DNA of 30,286 nucleotides from Allobosea sp. (GCA_024231975.1 JAAEQB010000047.1:1-30286); one strand, 5' to 3'. Positions 1 through 8,782 are shown, counted from the stretch's first letter. Made by a program: numbers and translations. Notes: generated by a model not told the origin, from the sequence alone.

Positions 1-993
1 GGTGGTGGCGCCGTCGACGACGGCGTTGATCTCGTTGATGCCGGCGACCAGCTTCTGCATCTGCTCGTCGGCCTGGTCGATCTGCAGCCGCGCCGAGAAA
101 TCGCCCGCCGCCGCCGCCGCGACGACCTCGCCGACATCCGAAACCACAACAGACATCGCGTCGGCAGCGGCCAGGCGCCGGGCGGCATTCGCCTGCTGCT
201 CGCGCTCCAGCTCGCGCACAGCCCGGAGATTGTCCTGGAAGACCTTGAGGGCCTCGGCCATGTCGCCGACCTCGTCCTTGCGCTGGGCGGCAGGGACGGC
301 CGTTTCGAGGTCGCCGCCGGCCAGGCGCCCCATCGCCTCGGTCATCGCCTTCAGCGGCCGCGTCACGCCCCGGACGACCACGTTCAGCGCGAACAGCAGC
401 ACGCCGAACGCAACGAGCGCGATCAGGCCCATCACCAGCATCGACTGCTCGGAGGCGTCGCGGGCGGTCTGCCCCTCGCTACGGGCGACGCTCTGCTGCA
501 AGGCGACGAGGTCGCTGATCTTGCCGGTGAGCGGATCGATCGCGGCATACATCTCCTTGGCGGTGAACTGCTTCAGCGCCGCATCGTCTTGCCGGCGCAG
601 GATTCCGTCGAGCTTGCCGACGGCAGCATCGGCGGCCGTCATCATCCGCGCGGCTTCGGCGGCCATCCGCTTCTCGTCGGCGGTCATGCCGCTCTGGCTG
701 TAGATCTGCCAGTTCCTCGCGATGGTGGAGATCGCCGTTTCGACGTTCTTCTGAGCATCGCTCCATTTGATCTGCTGGGTCTGTGCTTTCCAAGCGGTGT
801 CGACGACATTCATCGAATACATGTCGCTGACGATTTTCAGCTGCTCCATCGGCGCGACATTGTCGACCATGATGGCGTCGATCTTCTGCGTCGTGGCCCG
901 TAAAGCGTACCAGCCGTCGCCGGCAATCACCAATAGGCACACTCCGAGGGCGACGATGCAGGCCAGCAGACGTGACGCGATGCTTCTGAACAT
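1..993 (-). CDS. Methyl-accepting chemotaxis protein, 5' part (C-terminus outside window)
   Basis: The leftward frame is open from an ATG at 993 to the window edge, giving the first 331 residues. A GGAGGA ribosome-binding site lies 6 nt before the ATG. Residues about 9-28 form a first membrane helix. A helical extracytoplasmic region of about 150 residues follows, resembling the four-helix-bundle ligand domain of MCPs. A second membrane helix spans about 184-206. A HAMP domain follows, with the typical TRPLKAMTEAM start and a conserved DEVGDMAEAL segment. A second HAMP-like stretch begins near residue 300. The methyl-accepting/CheW-binding signalling domain would lie beyond the edge. The likely role is inner-membrane sensing of a periplasmic or membrane signal and control of CheA. 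The ligand cannot be told from sequence. The upstream gap of over 400 bp suggests the gene has its own promoter. Confidence 0.9.
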   Translation of the reverse strand, partial: MFRSIASRLLACIVALGVCLLVIAGDGWYALRATTQKIDAIMVDNVAPMEQLKIVSDMYSMNVVDTAWKAQTQQIKWSDAQKNVETAISTIARNWQIYSQSGMTADEKRMAAEAARMMTAADAAVGKLDGILRRQDDAALKQFTAKEMYAAIDPLTGKISDLVALQQSVARSEGQTARDASEQSMLVMGLIALVAFGVLLFALNVVVRGVTRPLKAMTEAMGRLAGGDLETAVPAAQRKDEVGDMAEALKVFQDNLRAVRELEREQQANAARRLAAADAMSVVVSDVGEVVAAAAAGDFSARLQIDQADEQMQKLVAGINEINAVVDGATT

Positions 994-1228
994 GACTGTT
1001 TCCTCCGCGCGACGCAGCGCAGACACCGGATAGGATTTTGATTTCGAGCTGTGTCGGGGTGTGCGGAGGCGGTTCAGATCGCCTCGGTGAAGACAAGCAT
1101 CTTCGAGCGAGCATCGCTCAATGCCGAAATGGACTGCATTGCTGTCTTCCGTGCCACGAAGGCGGACAAATCGGCTCGGAGATAGGTGTCTCGAGTCGAT
1201 AAGACGCTATCTGGCAATGCATAACCAA

Positions 1229-1250
1229 CGGTTAAAGTTCAATTTAACCG
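1229..1250. promoter_or_regulatory. Perfect inverted repeat upstream of the MCP gene (possible operator / CtrA-like site)
   Basis: CGGTTAAA and TTTAACCG form 8-bp perfect arms around a 6-nt centre in the A+T-rich part of the gap. The two TTAA cores are 8 nt apart. The alphaproteobacterial CtrA site is usually TTAA-N7-TTAA, so this is close but one base wider. The site is about 240 bp upstream of the MCP start. A regulator-binding role is inferred from symmetry and place only. Confidence 0.35.
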
Positions 1251-1400
1251 CCAATTCGTACCAGACGGCCGTTCAGGCGCGGTAGTTATCACGCCAGATT
1301 ATTTGTTCGTGATCAAGCGATGCAATCTTGAATTCGGGCTGTGTACTTGCTTCGGCTCTTGGTTGTACTCCCAGAGCGAGCAAACTAGCACGGCAATGCC

Positions 1401-1426
1401 GGCCCATGGAACCGCATGCATGGGCC
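1401..1426 (-). terminator. Hairpin just downstream of truB, weak terminator candidate
   Basis: GGCCCATG and CATGGGCC form an 8-bp stem with a 10-nt loop, starting about 9 nt past the truB stop. No U-rich tract follows on the leftward transcript, so it is not a clear intrinsic terminator. It may instead protect the 3' end of the operon mRNA. Confidence 0.35.
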
Positions 1427-1434
1427 TTGCATGG

Positions 1435-2379
1435 CTAACCCAGATTGAACACGCGATGCGGGACGAACTCGCCCTGCGCGATCGAGCCGGTGGCGATCAG
1501 GACGCCGCCGCTCACCGCGTAGACGGCATCAGTGTCCAGGGGGGCGTCGCGGCCGCGTAGCAACACGCTCTGGCCGCGCTTGAGGCGGAGCGCGGCGTCG
1601 CGATGCACCACGATCTCAGGGATCAGCTGCAGTGCCGCCGAGACCGGCAGCAGGGCCTCCGCTGCGCCGTCGCCCTCGCGCAGCGTCTCGACCGTCGCCG
1701 CATCCGCTATCGCGAACGGCCCGACGCGGGTCCGCCTGAGATGCGCGACATGGCCGAGGCAGCCCAGCGCCAGCCCAAGATCCCTGGCGATGGCGCGGAC
1801 ATAGGTGCCCTTGCCGCATTCGGCCTCGAAGGTCGTGGTTGGCCCGTCATGGCGGACGATGCGCAGCGCGGTGATCTCGACCGGGCGGGCCTCCAGCGTC
1901 ACCTCCTCGCCGTCGCGGGCAAGGTCATAGGCGCGCTCGCCGGCGATCTTGATCGCCGAGAACTTCGGCGGCACCTGTTGGATCGTGCCGGTGAAGCGGG
2001 GCAGCAGGGCCGCGATCGCGGTTTCGTCCGGCCGCAGCTCGGAGGTCGCGACGACCTTGCCCTCGGTGTCGTCCGTATCGGTCTGCGAGCCCCAGGCGAC
2101 CGTGAACTCATAGGCCTTGCGGCCGTCCATCACGAAGGGGACGGTCTTGGTCGCTTCGCCCAGCGCGATCGGCAGAAGGCCGGAGGCGAGCGGGTCGAGC
2201 GTGCCGGCATGACCGGCCTTCTTGGCGCTGTAGGCGCGCTTGACCACGCTGACCGCATGGGTCGAGGTCATGCCGACCGGCTTGTCGAGCACGACCCAGC
2301 CGTGCACGTCGCGCTTTTTCGGCCGCGGTGGCCGGCCGCCATCCGCCTCTGCCGGGCGGTTCTCGTCAGTCGTCGTCAT
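1435..2379 (-). CDS. truB: tRNA pseudouridine(55) synthase TruB
   Basis: TruB converts U55 in the T-loop of tRNAs to pseudouridine. The chosen ATG at 2379 gives 314 residues. A TTG seven codons upstream (2400) is also open but less likely. After a charged N-terminal tail comes the conserved GWVVLDKPVGMTS segment. The catalytic motif GHAGTLDPLASG follows, with Asp near residue 62 as nucleophile. Later blocks (FTGTIQQVPPKFSAIK, and CGKGTYVRAIARDLG) are typical of the family. The C-terminal PUA-like part follows and ends in FNLG. The start overlaps the rbfA stop by 14 nt. The gene is therefore the translationally coupled last member of the rimP-nusA-infB-rbfA operon, a classical bacterial order. 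No key residue is missing. Confidence 0.96.
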   Translation of the reverse strand: MTTTDENRPAEADGGRPPRPKKRDVHGWVVLDKPVGMTSTHAVSVVKRAYSAKKAGHAGTLDPLASGLLPIALGEATKTVPFVMDGRKAYEFTVAWGSQTDTDDTEGKVVATSELRPDETAIAALLPRFTGTIQQVPPKFSAIKIAGERAYDLARDGEEVTLEARPVEITALRIVRHDGPTTTFEAECGKGTYVRAIARDLGLALGCLGHVAHLRRTRVGPFAIADAATVETLREGDGAAEALLPVSAALQLIPEIVVHRDAALRLKRGQSVLLRGRDAPLDTDAVYAVSGGVLIATGSIAQGEFVPHRVFNLG

Positions 2380-2818
2380 CGTGCTTGTCTTGCTGGTCAA
2401 AATCTTGGTCGATGCGCAGCGGCTTGCGGTCGGTGTCGCGACGGACGGCGTCGGAATCGAGCAGCGCGTCGATCCTGGCAGCCTCGTCGAAGCTCTCGTC
2501 CTGGCGGAAGCGCAGATCGGGCGCGTATTTCAGGTTGACCCGATGCGCGACCTCGCCGCGAAGATAGCGCTTATTGGCGTCGAGCGCCTTCAGCACCGGG
2601 GCGACATCCTGGCCGCCGAGCGGCATGATATAGCAGGTCGCAAGCTTGAGATCGGGCGAGAGCCGGACCTCCGGTACGGTGATGACGTGCCTGGCCAGGA
2701 CATCGTCATGGATGTCGCCGCGCGCCAGCATCTCGGCCAGCGCATGCCGGATCAGTTCGCCGACGCGCAATTGCCGCTGCGAGGGCCCTGAGCCCTGTGT
2801 ATTGGGTTTCTTCGCCAT
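2366..2818 (-). CDS. rbfA: 30S ribosome-binding factor A
   Basis: RbfA is a small KH-fold protein that binds immature 30S subunits and helps 16S rRNA 5'-end maturation, notably in the cold. The ATG at 2818 (MAKKPNTQG) gives 150 residues and is preceded by GGAGAACGAG. An upstream TTG-type extension to 2866 would run through a hairpin and is rejected. The core QRQLRVGELIRHALAEML is characteristic, as are VRLSPDLKLATCYIMPLG and the KYAPDLRFRQDES segment. The protein ends in an Asp-rich tail. It lies between infB (99 nt upstream) and truB (14-nt overlap), the usual place for this gene. Confidence 0.96.
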   Translation of the reverse strand: MAKKPNTQGSGPSQRQLRVGELIRHALAEMLARGDIHDDVLARHVITVPEVRLSPDLKLATCYIMPLGGQDVAPVLKALDANKRYLRGEVAHRVNLKYAPDLRFRQDESFDEAARIDALLDSDAVRRDTDRKPLRIDQDFDQQDKHDDDD

Positions 2819-2864
2819 GGTTCTCGTTCTCCGGGATCGGACCGGACGGACGGTTTGAAACGTC

Positions 2865-2888
2865 ATGGCCGGGCGAAAGCCCGGCCAT
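2865..2888 (-). terminator. GAAA-capped 10-bp hairpin between infB and rbfA
   Basis: ATGGCCGGGC and GCCCGGCCAT form a perfect 10-bp stem. On the rightward strand the loop reads GAAA; on the leftward operon transcript it reads TTTC. No U-tract follows on the leftward side, so termination would be at most partial. It may be an mRNA-processing or stabilising hairpin that separates infB from rbfA-truB. The structure is seen directly; the role is inferred. Confidence 0.45.
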
Positions 2889-2917
2889 CTCTAGGTCTCC
2901 GGGAGCAAGCGAGCCGA

Positions 2918-5767
2918 TCAGAGGCTGCGCTTGATCTCCTCGACGCGGAAGCATTCGATCACGTCGCCAGCGCGCATGTCCTGGTAGTTCTCGAAGGACA
3001 TGCCGCACTCCTGGCCGGCGACCACTTCCTTGGCGTCGTCCTTGAAGCGCTTGAGCTGGGCGAGCTTGCCCTCGTGGACCACGACGCCGTCGCGGATCAG
3101 GCGGACATTGGCGCCGCGCTCGATCGTGCCGTCGGTGACGCGGCAGCCGGCGATCTTGCCGACCTTCGAGACGTTGAAGATCTCGAGGATCTGGGCGTTG
3201 CCGAGCATGGTCTCGCGCAGGGTCGGCGCCAGCAGGCCCGACATCGCGTCCTTCACATCATCCATCAGGTTGTAGATGATGCTGTAGTAACGGATCTCGA
3301 CGCCGGCCCGTTCGGCCGCCTCGCGCGCTTCCTTGTGGGCGCGGACGTTGAAGCCGATCACCACCGCGCCCGAAGCCTGGGCCAGCGTGACGTCGGATTC
3401 GGTGATCGCGCCGACGCCGGACGAAAGCACGCGGGCGCGCACTTCGTCATTGCCGACCTTCTCGAGCGAGCCGACGATGGCCTCGACCGAGCCCTGCACG
3501 TCGCCCTTGACGACGAGCGGGAACTCCTTGCGGCCGGCGCCTTCCTTGAGCTCGCGCATCATCTCGGCAAGCGAGCGGCCAGCACCCGAGCCGGCGCCAC
3601 GAGCGGCAAGACGGTCGCGCTTCTGGCGCTCGCGATAATCGGTGATCTCGCGGGCCCGTGCTTCGGACTCGACGACCGCGACGCGGTCGCCGGCTTCCGG
3701 CGTGCCGTTGAAGCCGAGCACCTCGACCGGCAGCGACGGCGCCGCTTCCTTGATCTGAGCACCGGTGTCGGAGATCAGCGCGCGGACGCGGCCCCATTCG
3801 GCGCCGGCGACGATGATGTCGCCGGTGCGCAGCGTACCGCGCTGGACGAGAACGGTCGCGACCGGGCCGCGGCCGCGGTCGAGCTTGGCCTCGATCACCG
3901 TGCCTTCGGCAACGCGGTCGGGGTTGGCCTTGAGGTCGAGCACTTCGGCCTGCAGCGCGATCGCTTCGAGCAGCGTGTCGAGCCCCTGGCCGGTCTTGGC
4001 CGAAACCTCGATCTCCAGCGTCTCGCCGCCGAGCGACTCGACCTGGATCTCGTATTGCAGCAGCTCGGAGCGGACGCGATCCGGATTGGCGTCGGACTTG
4101 TCGATCTTGTTGATCGCCACGATCAGCGGCACCTTGGCCGCCTTGGCATGGTTGATGGCCTCGACCGTCTGCGGCATCACGCCGTCATCCGCAGCCACCA
4201 CCAGCACGACGATGTCCGTCACCTTGGCGCCGCGGGCGCGCATCGCCGTGAAGGCGGCGTGGCCGGGCGTGTCGATGAAGGTCACCTTGGCACCGGCCGG
4301 CGTCGTCACCTGATAGGCGCCGATGTGCTGGGTGATGCCGCCGGCCTCGCCGGAAACGACATGGGTCTTGCGGATCGCGTCGAGCAGCGAGGTCTTGCCG
4401 TGGTCGACATGGCCCATGATGGTCACGACCGGCGGCCGCGAGACCAGGGTCTCGTCGGTGTCCGGCGTATCGAACAGGCCTTCCTCGACGTCGGATTCGG
4501 CAACGCGCTTGACGGTGTGGCCCATTTCCTCGGCGACGAGCTGGGCGGTGTCGGCGTCGATCACATCGGTGATCTTGTGCATCGCGCCCTGCTTCATCAG
4601 CAGGCGGATGACGTCGACGCCGCGCTCGGTCATGCGGTTCGCGAGTTCCTGGATGGTGATCGTCTCGGGGATGATCACCTCGCGCATCACGCGCTCTTTC
4701 TGCGCGTCCGAGGCACGATGGCCGGTCATGCGCTGCACGCGGCGGCGGAAGGAGGCGAGCGAGCGGGTCCGCTCGTCGTCTCCGCCCGTGGCGGTCGACA
4801 GCGTCAGGCGGCCGCGTGGCTTCTCGCCGACCTTCGGGGTCTTCGGCGCCGGAGCCGGGGCACCGCGGGGTGCACCGCCGGGGCTGCCGCCGGGGCGCCG
4901 GAAGGCGGGACGCGCCTCGCCGTCATCGGGACGGCTGCGCGGCGCGCCTGCGGAAGAAGGCGCCTGGCGCGCGGGCCGGGCGACGAGCGGCTCGGCGGTC
5001 GCATTCGGATCGGGGCGGGGACCGCGCGGAGCATCCGAGCGCGGCGGGCGGAAGTCGAGCCGCGGCGGCCGGGCGCCGACATCACGCACCGGCGGGCGGC
5101 CGCCACCGAACTCGCGCTGTTCACGCGGCTCGCGCGGGCCGGACGGAGCCGGGCGCGGCGCCTGGCTATAGGTCTGGGTCGGCGGAGCGGAGGCCGGAGC
5201 CGCATCGCGCACCGGGGCGGGCCGCGGCGGCGCCGCTTCCTCGCTCATGCGCTGGCGGGCGGCGCTCTCGGCACGACGCTTGTGCTCGTCTTCCTGACGG
5301 CGGCGATCTTCTTCCTCACGCTGGCGCGCCTGGGCGGCCTCACGCTCGGCCCGTTCACGGGCCTCGCGGGCGGCGCGCTGGCGGGCCTCCTCCTCGGCGC
5401 GGGCGCGGGCCTCGGCCTCGACGGCACGCGCATCGGAGAGGGCGCGCTGACGAGCGTCCTTCTCGTCATCGGAGAGCGTGCGCAGCAGCATCCCGCCGGC
5501 GGGCCGGGCGGCCTGCGGCGCGGGCTGGGGCGGCCGCGGAGCCTGAGGAGCTGCCGGAGCTTGCGGCGGCTGCGGCGCGCGGGGCGCAACGGGAGCGGCG
5601 GCCGGCTCGTGGGCGACGCGGCGCTTGACCTCGACGACAACCTGCTTCGAGCGCCCATGCGAGAAGCTCTGCCGAACGGTGCTCTGTTCGACAGGGCGCT
5701 TCAGCGACAACGTCTTGGGAGGCGTCACGCTCAAGGTCTTGTCGCCGGGGGTCTTGGTGTCACTCAT
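2918..5767 (-). CDS. infB: Translation initiation factor IF-2
   Basis: IF-2 is the GTPase that delivers initiator fMet-tRNA to the 30S subunit and promotes subunit joining. The 949-residue product has a long low-complexity N-terminal third, rich in Pro, Ala, Arg and Glu, with Arg/Glu/Ala coiled-coil-like runs near residues 115-180. An IF2 N-terminal module (EVIIPETITIQELANRM) follows near 365. The GTPase domain shows G1 GHVDHGKT near 450, G3 DTPGH near 496 and G4 NKID near 550. C-terminal domains end in CFRVEEIKRSL. The start ATG overlaps the stop of the ylxR-like gene as ATGA. The repetitive N-terminus creates very long spurious open frames on the opposite strand. Length is normal for alphaproteobacteria, which carry extended IF-2 N-termini. 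Confidence 0.98.
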   Translation of the reverse strand: MSDTKTPGDKTLSVTPPKTLSLKRPVEQSTVRQSFSHGRSKQVVVEVKRRVAHEPAAAPVAPRAPQPPQAPAAPQAPRPPQPAPQAARPAGGMLLRTLSDDEKDARQRALSDARAVEAEARARAEEEARQRAAREARERAEREAAQARQREEEDRRRQEDEHKRRAESAARQRMSEEAAPPRPAPVRDAAPASAPPTQTYSQAPRPAPSGPREPREQREFGGGRPPVRDVGARPPRLDFRPPRSDAPRGPRPDPNATAEPLVARPARQAPSSAGAPRSRPDDGEARPAFRRPGGSPGGAPRGAPAPAPKTPKVGEKPRGRLTLSTATGGDDERTRSLASFRRRVQRMTGHRASDAQKERVMREVIIPETITIQELANRMTERGVDVIRLLMKQGAMHKITDVIDADTAQLVAEEMGHTVKRVAESDVEEGLFDTPDTDETLVSRPPVVTIMGHVDHGKTSLLDAIRKTHVVSGEAGGITQHIGAYQVTTPAGAKVTFIDTPGHAAFTAMRARGAKVTDIVVLVVAADDGVMPQTVEAINHAKAAKVPLIVAINKIDKSDANPDRVRSELLQYEIQVESLGGETLEIEVSAKTGQGLDTLLEAIALQAEVLDLKANPDRVAEGTVIEAKLDRGRGPVATVLVQRGTLRTGDIIVAGAEWGRVRALISDTGAQIKEAAPSLPVEVLGFNGTPEAGDRVAVVESEARAREITDYRERQKRDRLAARGAGSGAGRSLAEMMRELKEGAGRKEFPLVVKGDVQGSVEAIVGSLEKVGNDEVRARVLSSGVGAITESDVTLAQASGAVVIGFNVRAHKEAREAAERAGVEIRYYSIIYNLMDDVKDAMSGLLAPTLRETMLGNAQILEIFNVSKVGKIAGCRVTDGTIERGANVRLIRDGVVVHEGKLAQLKRFKDDAKEVVAGQECGMSFENYQDMRAGDVIECFRVEEIKRSL

Positions 5768-6453
5768 TCCGCTTTCGGTCCTGCCGGTTCGGTCTTCGTC
5801 TGATCTCGCGCATCGGATTCGACCGGGTCGATAAACGCCGTTTCGCCAGCATCGTTCGTCCGAAAACGGACGAGCCGACGCCAGCGCGCGAGGAAACCCT
5901 CAGTCGCCGGACCCGGAGCAAGCGCTGCATGTATCACATGCTCACGCCCCAGCGCCAGTTCCAGTTCGGTCGCGGCGAAAATCGCCACCACCGGTATCTC
6001 TTTCGCCACGGGCGCCCGCCGCAGCGCCTGGCCGATCTTGCGTTTGCCGTCCTCGGCGCCGTCGCTGGCGGCGATCACCGCGGCGGCGCGCCCGGCCTGC
6101 GCCAGCGCCTCGACCTTGGCGAAGCCGCTGACGACGAGGCCGGCCTTGTTCGCCATCGCCAGGGCCTGGATGGCGTCCCTGGCCAGCAGGGCGTCGACCT
6201 CGGCCGGAAGTTCCGGCGACACCGTGACCTTCGTCTTCAGCGAACGCTCGAACGCGCGTCGCTTCACCGCTTCGCCGACGGCGGCGGTGCTGAGCGAAAC
6301 CCAGACGCCGCGGCCCGGCAATTTGCGCCTGATGTCCGGCACCAGCACGTCGCCGGGGCCGACCACGAAGCGGATCAGGTCCTCCGGCGCCCGGCCCTGG
6401 CGCGTCACCACGCAGGTCCGCTCCGGACCCTCGCGTTCGGCGCGCCGGTTCAT
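5764..6453 (-). CDS. RNA-binding protein, YlxR (DUF448) domain plus L7Ae-like domain
   Basis: The 229-residue protein starts with the YlxR/DUF448 fold: ERTCVVTRQ near residue 11, then the PDIRRKLPGRGVWVSLS block, which is the family signature. A linker leads to a second domain at about 90-185 (ALAMANKAGLVVSGFAKVE) resembling L7Ae/L30e-type RNA-binding proteins. This two-part build is usual in alphaproteobacteria. YlxR proteins are encoded between nusA and infB in most bacteria. They bind RNA, and in some species they have been tied to RNase P or transcription control; the role here is not established. The gene starts 17 nt after nusA and its stop overlaps infB as ATGA, so it is coupled to both. 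Confidence 0.9.
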   Translation of the reverse strand: MNRRAEREGPERTCVVTRQGRAPEDLIRFVVGPGDVLVPDIRRKLPGRGVWVSLSTAAVGEAVKRRAFERSLKTKVTVSPELPAEVDALLARDAIQALAMANKAGLVVSGFAKVEALAQAGRAAAVIAASDGAEDGKRKIGQALRRAPVAKEIPVVAIFAATELELALGREHVIHAALAPGPATEGFLARWRRLVRFRTNDAGETAFIDPVESDARDQTKTEPAGPKAE

Positions 6454-6470
6454 CTTGCGCGGCTCCGAAC

Positions 6471-8066
6471 TCAGGCCTGCGACTCCTCGGCCTCGGCTTC
6501 AGTCTCGGCTTCCGGCTCCGGCGCCTCGACCCAGCCCGCCTTGATACGGGCTGCCATCACGATCGCCTCGGCATCCTGCCGCGACAGGTCGAAGCCGTCG
6601 AGATAGCCGGAATGGCGAGTGGTCTCACCATCCTTGCGCTCGGTCCAGCCGACCAGGTCGTCGGTCGCGCAGCCGGCGAGATCCTCGACGCTCTTCACGT
6701 CGTTCTCGCCGAGCGCGACCATCATCGCGGTGGTGACGCCCTCGACCTCGCGCAGCTCGTCGTCGACGCCCAGTGCCTTGCGCTTGTCGTCGAGCTCGGC
6801 CTCGACCGCGGCCAGGTATTCCTGGGCCCGGTTCTGGATCTCGCCGGCGGTGTCTTCGTCGAAGCCCTCGATCGACGACAATTCGCTCGGCTCGACATAA
6901 GCGACTTCCTCGACCGAGCGGAAGCCTTCCGAGGCGAGCAGCTGGCCGACGGTCTCGTCGACGTTGAGCGCGTTCATGAACAGCTCGGTGCGCTGCACGA
7001 ACTCCTTCTGGCGGCGCTCGGATTCCTCCTGCTCCGTGAGGATGTCGATGTCCCAGCCGGTCAGCTGCGACGCCAGGCGGACATTCTGGCCACGGCGGCC
7101 GATGGCGAGCGAGAGCTGCTCGTCCGGCACTACGACCTCGATCTTGTCGGCTTCCTCGTCGAGCACGACCTTGGCGACTTCCGCCGGCTGCAGCGCGTTG
7201 ACGACGAAGGTCGCGACATCCGGCGACCAGGGGATGATGTCGATCTTCTCGCCCTGCAATTCGCCGACCACGGCCTGCACGCGCGAGCCGCGCATGCCGA
7301 CGCAGGCGCCGACCGGGTCGATCGAGGAATCGCGCGAGATCACCGCGATCTTGGCGCGCGAACCTGGGTCGCGGGCAACGGCTTTGACTTCGACAATCCC
7401 GTCATAGATCTCCGGCACTTCCTGGCCGAACAGCTTGGCCATGAACTGCGGATGGGTACGCGACAGGAAGATCTGCGGGCCGCGCGGCTCGCGGCGCACG
7501 TCGTAGACATAGGCGCGGGCGCGGTCGCCGACCTTGAAGGTTTCGCGCGGGATCATCTCGTCGCGGCGGATGATCGCCTCGCCGCGGCCGAGATCGACGA
7601 AGACGTTGCCGTATTCGACGCGTTTGACCGCGCCGTTGACGATCTCGCCGATGCGATCCTTGTACTCGTCATATTGCCGGTCGCGCTCGGCCTCGCGCAC
7701 CTTCTGCACGATGACCTGCTTGGCCGACTGGGCGGCGATGCGGCCGAAGTCGAAGGGAGGCAGCGGATCGGCGATCACGTCGCCGACCTGGGCAGCCGGA
7801 TTGTGGCGCTTGGCCTCGTCGACGGTGATCTCGACGGCGCCGTTCTCGACGAGGTCGACGACCTGGAGATGCCGCGCCAGCCTGAGCTCGCCCGATTTCG
7901 GGTTGATCTCGGCATGGACGTCGGTCTCGGCGCCGTAGCGCGAGCGCGCCGCCTTGGCGATCGCGTCCTGCATCGCGTCGATCACGATCTGGCGGTCAAT
8001 CGACTTCTCGCGGGCGACGGCGTCGGCGATCTGCAACAGCTCGAGCCGGTTGGCGCTGACGGCCAT
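6471..8066 (-). CDS. nusA: Transcription termination/antitermination factor NusA
   Basis: NusA binds RNA polymerase and nascent RNA, modulating pausing, termination and antitermination. The ATG at 8066 gives 531 residues. AGGAG lies 8 nt before it, inside the end of rimP. A GTG three codons earlier (8075) sits too close to that site. The N-terminal polymerase-binding domain covers about 1-130. An S1 domain follows near 140-205 (VKRVEYGNVFVDLGRGEAI). Two KH domains follow, with GMRGSRVQAVV and AIGRRGQNVRLASQL motifs. The C-terminal region carries helix-hairpin-helix-like repeats (EGFDEDTAGEIQNRA, LAGCATDDLVGW) and an acidic tail. The gene begins 5 nt after rimP, the standard arrangement. Regulation probably occurs at the leader described at 8841-8939. 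Confidence 0.98.
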   Translation of the reverse strand: MAVSANRLELLQIADAVAREKSIDRQIVIDAMQDAIAKAARSRYGAETDVHAEINPKSGELRLARHLQVVDLVENGAVEITVDEAKRHNPAAQVGDVIADPLPPFDFGRIAAQSAKQVIVQKVREAERDRQYDEYKDRIGEIVNGAVKRVEYGNVFVDLGRGEAIIRRDEMIPRETFKVGDRARAYVYDVRREPRGPQIFLSRTHPQFMAKLFGQEVPEIYDGIVEVKAVARDPGSRAKIAVISRDSSIDPVGACVGMRGSRVQAVVGELQGEKIDIIPWSPDVATFVVNALQPAEVAKVVLDEEADKIEVVVPDEQLSLAIGRRGQNVRLASQLTGWDIDILTEQEESERRQKEFVQRTELFMNALNVDETVGQLLASEGFRSVEEVAYVEPSELSSIEGFDEDTAGEIQNRAQEYLAAVEAELDDKRKALGVDDELREVEGVTTAMMVALGENDVKSVEDLAGCATDDLVGWTERKDGETTRHSGYLDGFDLSRQDAEAIVMAARIKAGWVEAPEPEAETEAEAEESQA

Positions 8067-8071
8067 GGCGC

Positions 8072-8782
8072 TCACTCCTCTTCCTGTGTGTTCTTCACCG
8101 GCCCCTTGGCGCCCTTGCCCGGCTTGCGGGCCTTGGGGTCGCGAGGGCCGAGCGATTTGCCGCGCCCGGGTACGGGCTGGGCGATCTCGTCGGCGGGCGG
8201 CATTTCCGGCGCGAGGCCAGACTTGCCGCGCCGGAGCGATTCGGTGACCAGCGCGTCGGTCAAGACCAGCCGCGCCTCGGCGATCAGGCGCATCGGGATC
8301 GCGACGTCGCGCTCCTCGTCGGTCTTGGCGTCGTCGCGGCTCAGCAGGGCGTCCGTTCCGCTGGCGCCCCGCAGGATGCCGCGGAAACGCTTGCGACCGG
8401 CGAAGGGCTCGCTGGTCTCGATCTTGGTCAGGTGGCCGGCCCAGCGTTCGAAATCGCTCGGCCGGACCAGCGGCCGGTCGATGCCCGGCGACGACACTTC
8501 GAGATGATAGGCCGCCTGGATGGGATCGTCGACGTCGAGCGCCGGCGACACCGCCTGGCTCACGGCCTCGCAGCCCTCGACGGTCATGGTGCCGTCCGGG
8601 AGCTCGGCCATGATCTGGACCGTGCAGCCGTTCTGGCCGGTGACGCGCACGCGCACCAGCCGGTAGCCGAGGTCCGCGATCGCGGGCTCGACGATCGCCG
8701 CGACACGCGCCGCGACGCCGCTCTCGACGACGATGCGCGCCTCTTGCCGCGTCTCCTGATCCTGGCTGTTGTGCTCGACCAT
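8072..8782 (-). CDS. rimP: Ribosome maturation factor RimP
   Basis: RimP assists 30S subunit assembly. The ATG at 8782 (MVEHNSQDQ) gives 236 residues. An in-frame TTG at 8815 would begin inside a T-run and lacks a ribosome-binding site. The family hallmark LEVSSPGIDRPLVRP is present near the middle, followed by the Sm-like C-terminal domain. A Lys/Pro/Gly-rich tail of about 50 residues follows, longer than in Escherichia coli RimP but common in Rhizobiales. It is the first gene of the rimP-nusA-ylxR-infB-rbfA-truB operon. Its 5' leader of about 120 nt contains a terminator-like hairpin. The ribosome-binding site is weak (GGGCGAG). Confidence 0.95.
   Translation of the reverse strand: MVEHNSQDQETRQEARIVVESGVAARVAAIVEPAIADLGYRLVRVRVTGQNGCTVQIMAELPDGTMTVEGCEAVSQAVSPALDVDDPIQAAYHLEVSSPGIDRPLVRPSDFERWAGHLTKIETSEPFAGRKRFRGILRGASGTDALLSRDDAKTDEERDVAIPMRLIAEARLVLTDALVTESLRRGKSGLAPEMPPADEIAQPVPGRGKSLGPRDPKARKPGKGAKGPVKNTQEEE

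Larger units (their letters stand above)
994..1434. other. Intergenic region between truB and the MCP gene
   Basis: This 441-bp stretch has no convincing gene. A short rightward open frame beginning at 1303 runs into the antisense of truB, lacks a ribosome-binding site and is not credible. The middle part (about 1190-1330) is visibly richer in A+T than its surroundings. It contains the inverted repeat at 1229-1250, as expected of a promoter region for the leftward MCP gene. A small hairpin (GAGCGA/TCGCTC, 1105-1119) and the hairpin at 1401-1426 downstream of truB are the only other structures seen. Confidence 0.7.

Noticed and set aside
1303..1560. 85-codon rightward frame downstream of truB
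   Set aside because: No ribosome-binding site, half of it is antisense to the truB 3' end, and no recognisable domain.
2855..5803. 982-codon rightward open frame opposite infB
   Set aside because: It is the exact antisense of a clear IF-2 gene. Its length comes from the GC-rich, repetitive N-terminal part and high third-position GC. Its translation is low-complexity Arg/Ala/Gly/Asp without family features.
6612..8507. 631-codon rightward open frame opposite nusA and rimP
   Set aside because: It shadows two conserved genes in the reverse strand; composition (Asp/Leu/Ala/Val runs) is typical of antisense frames in high-GC DNA.
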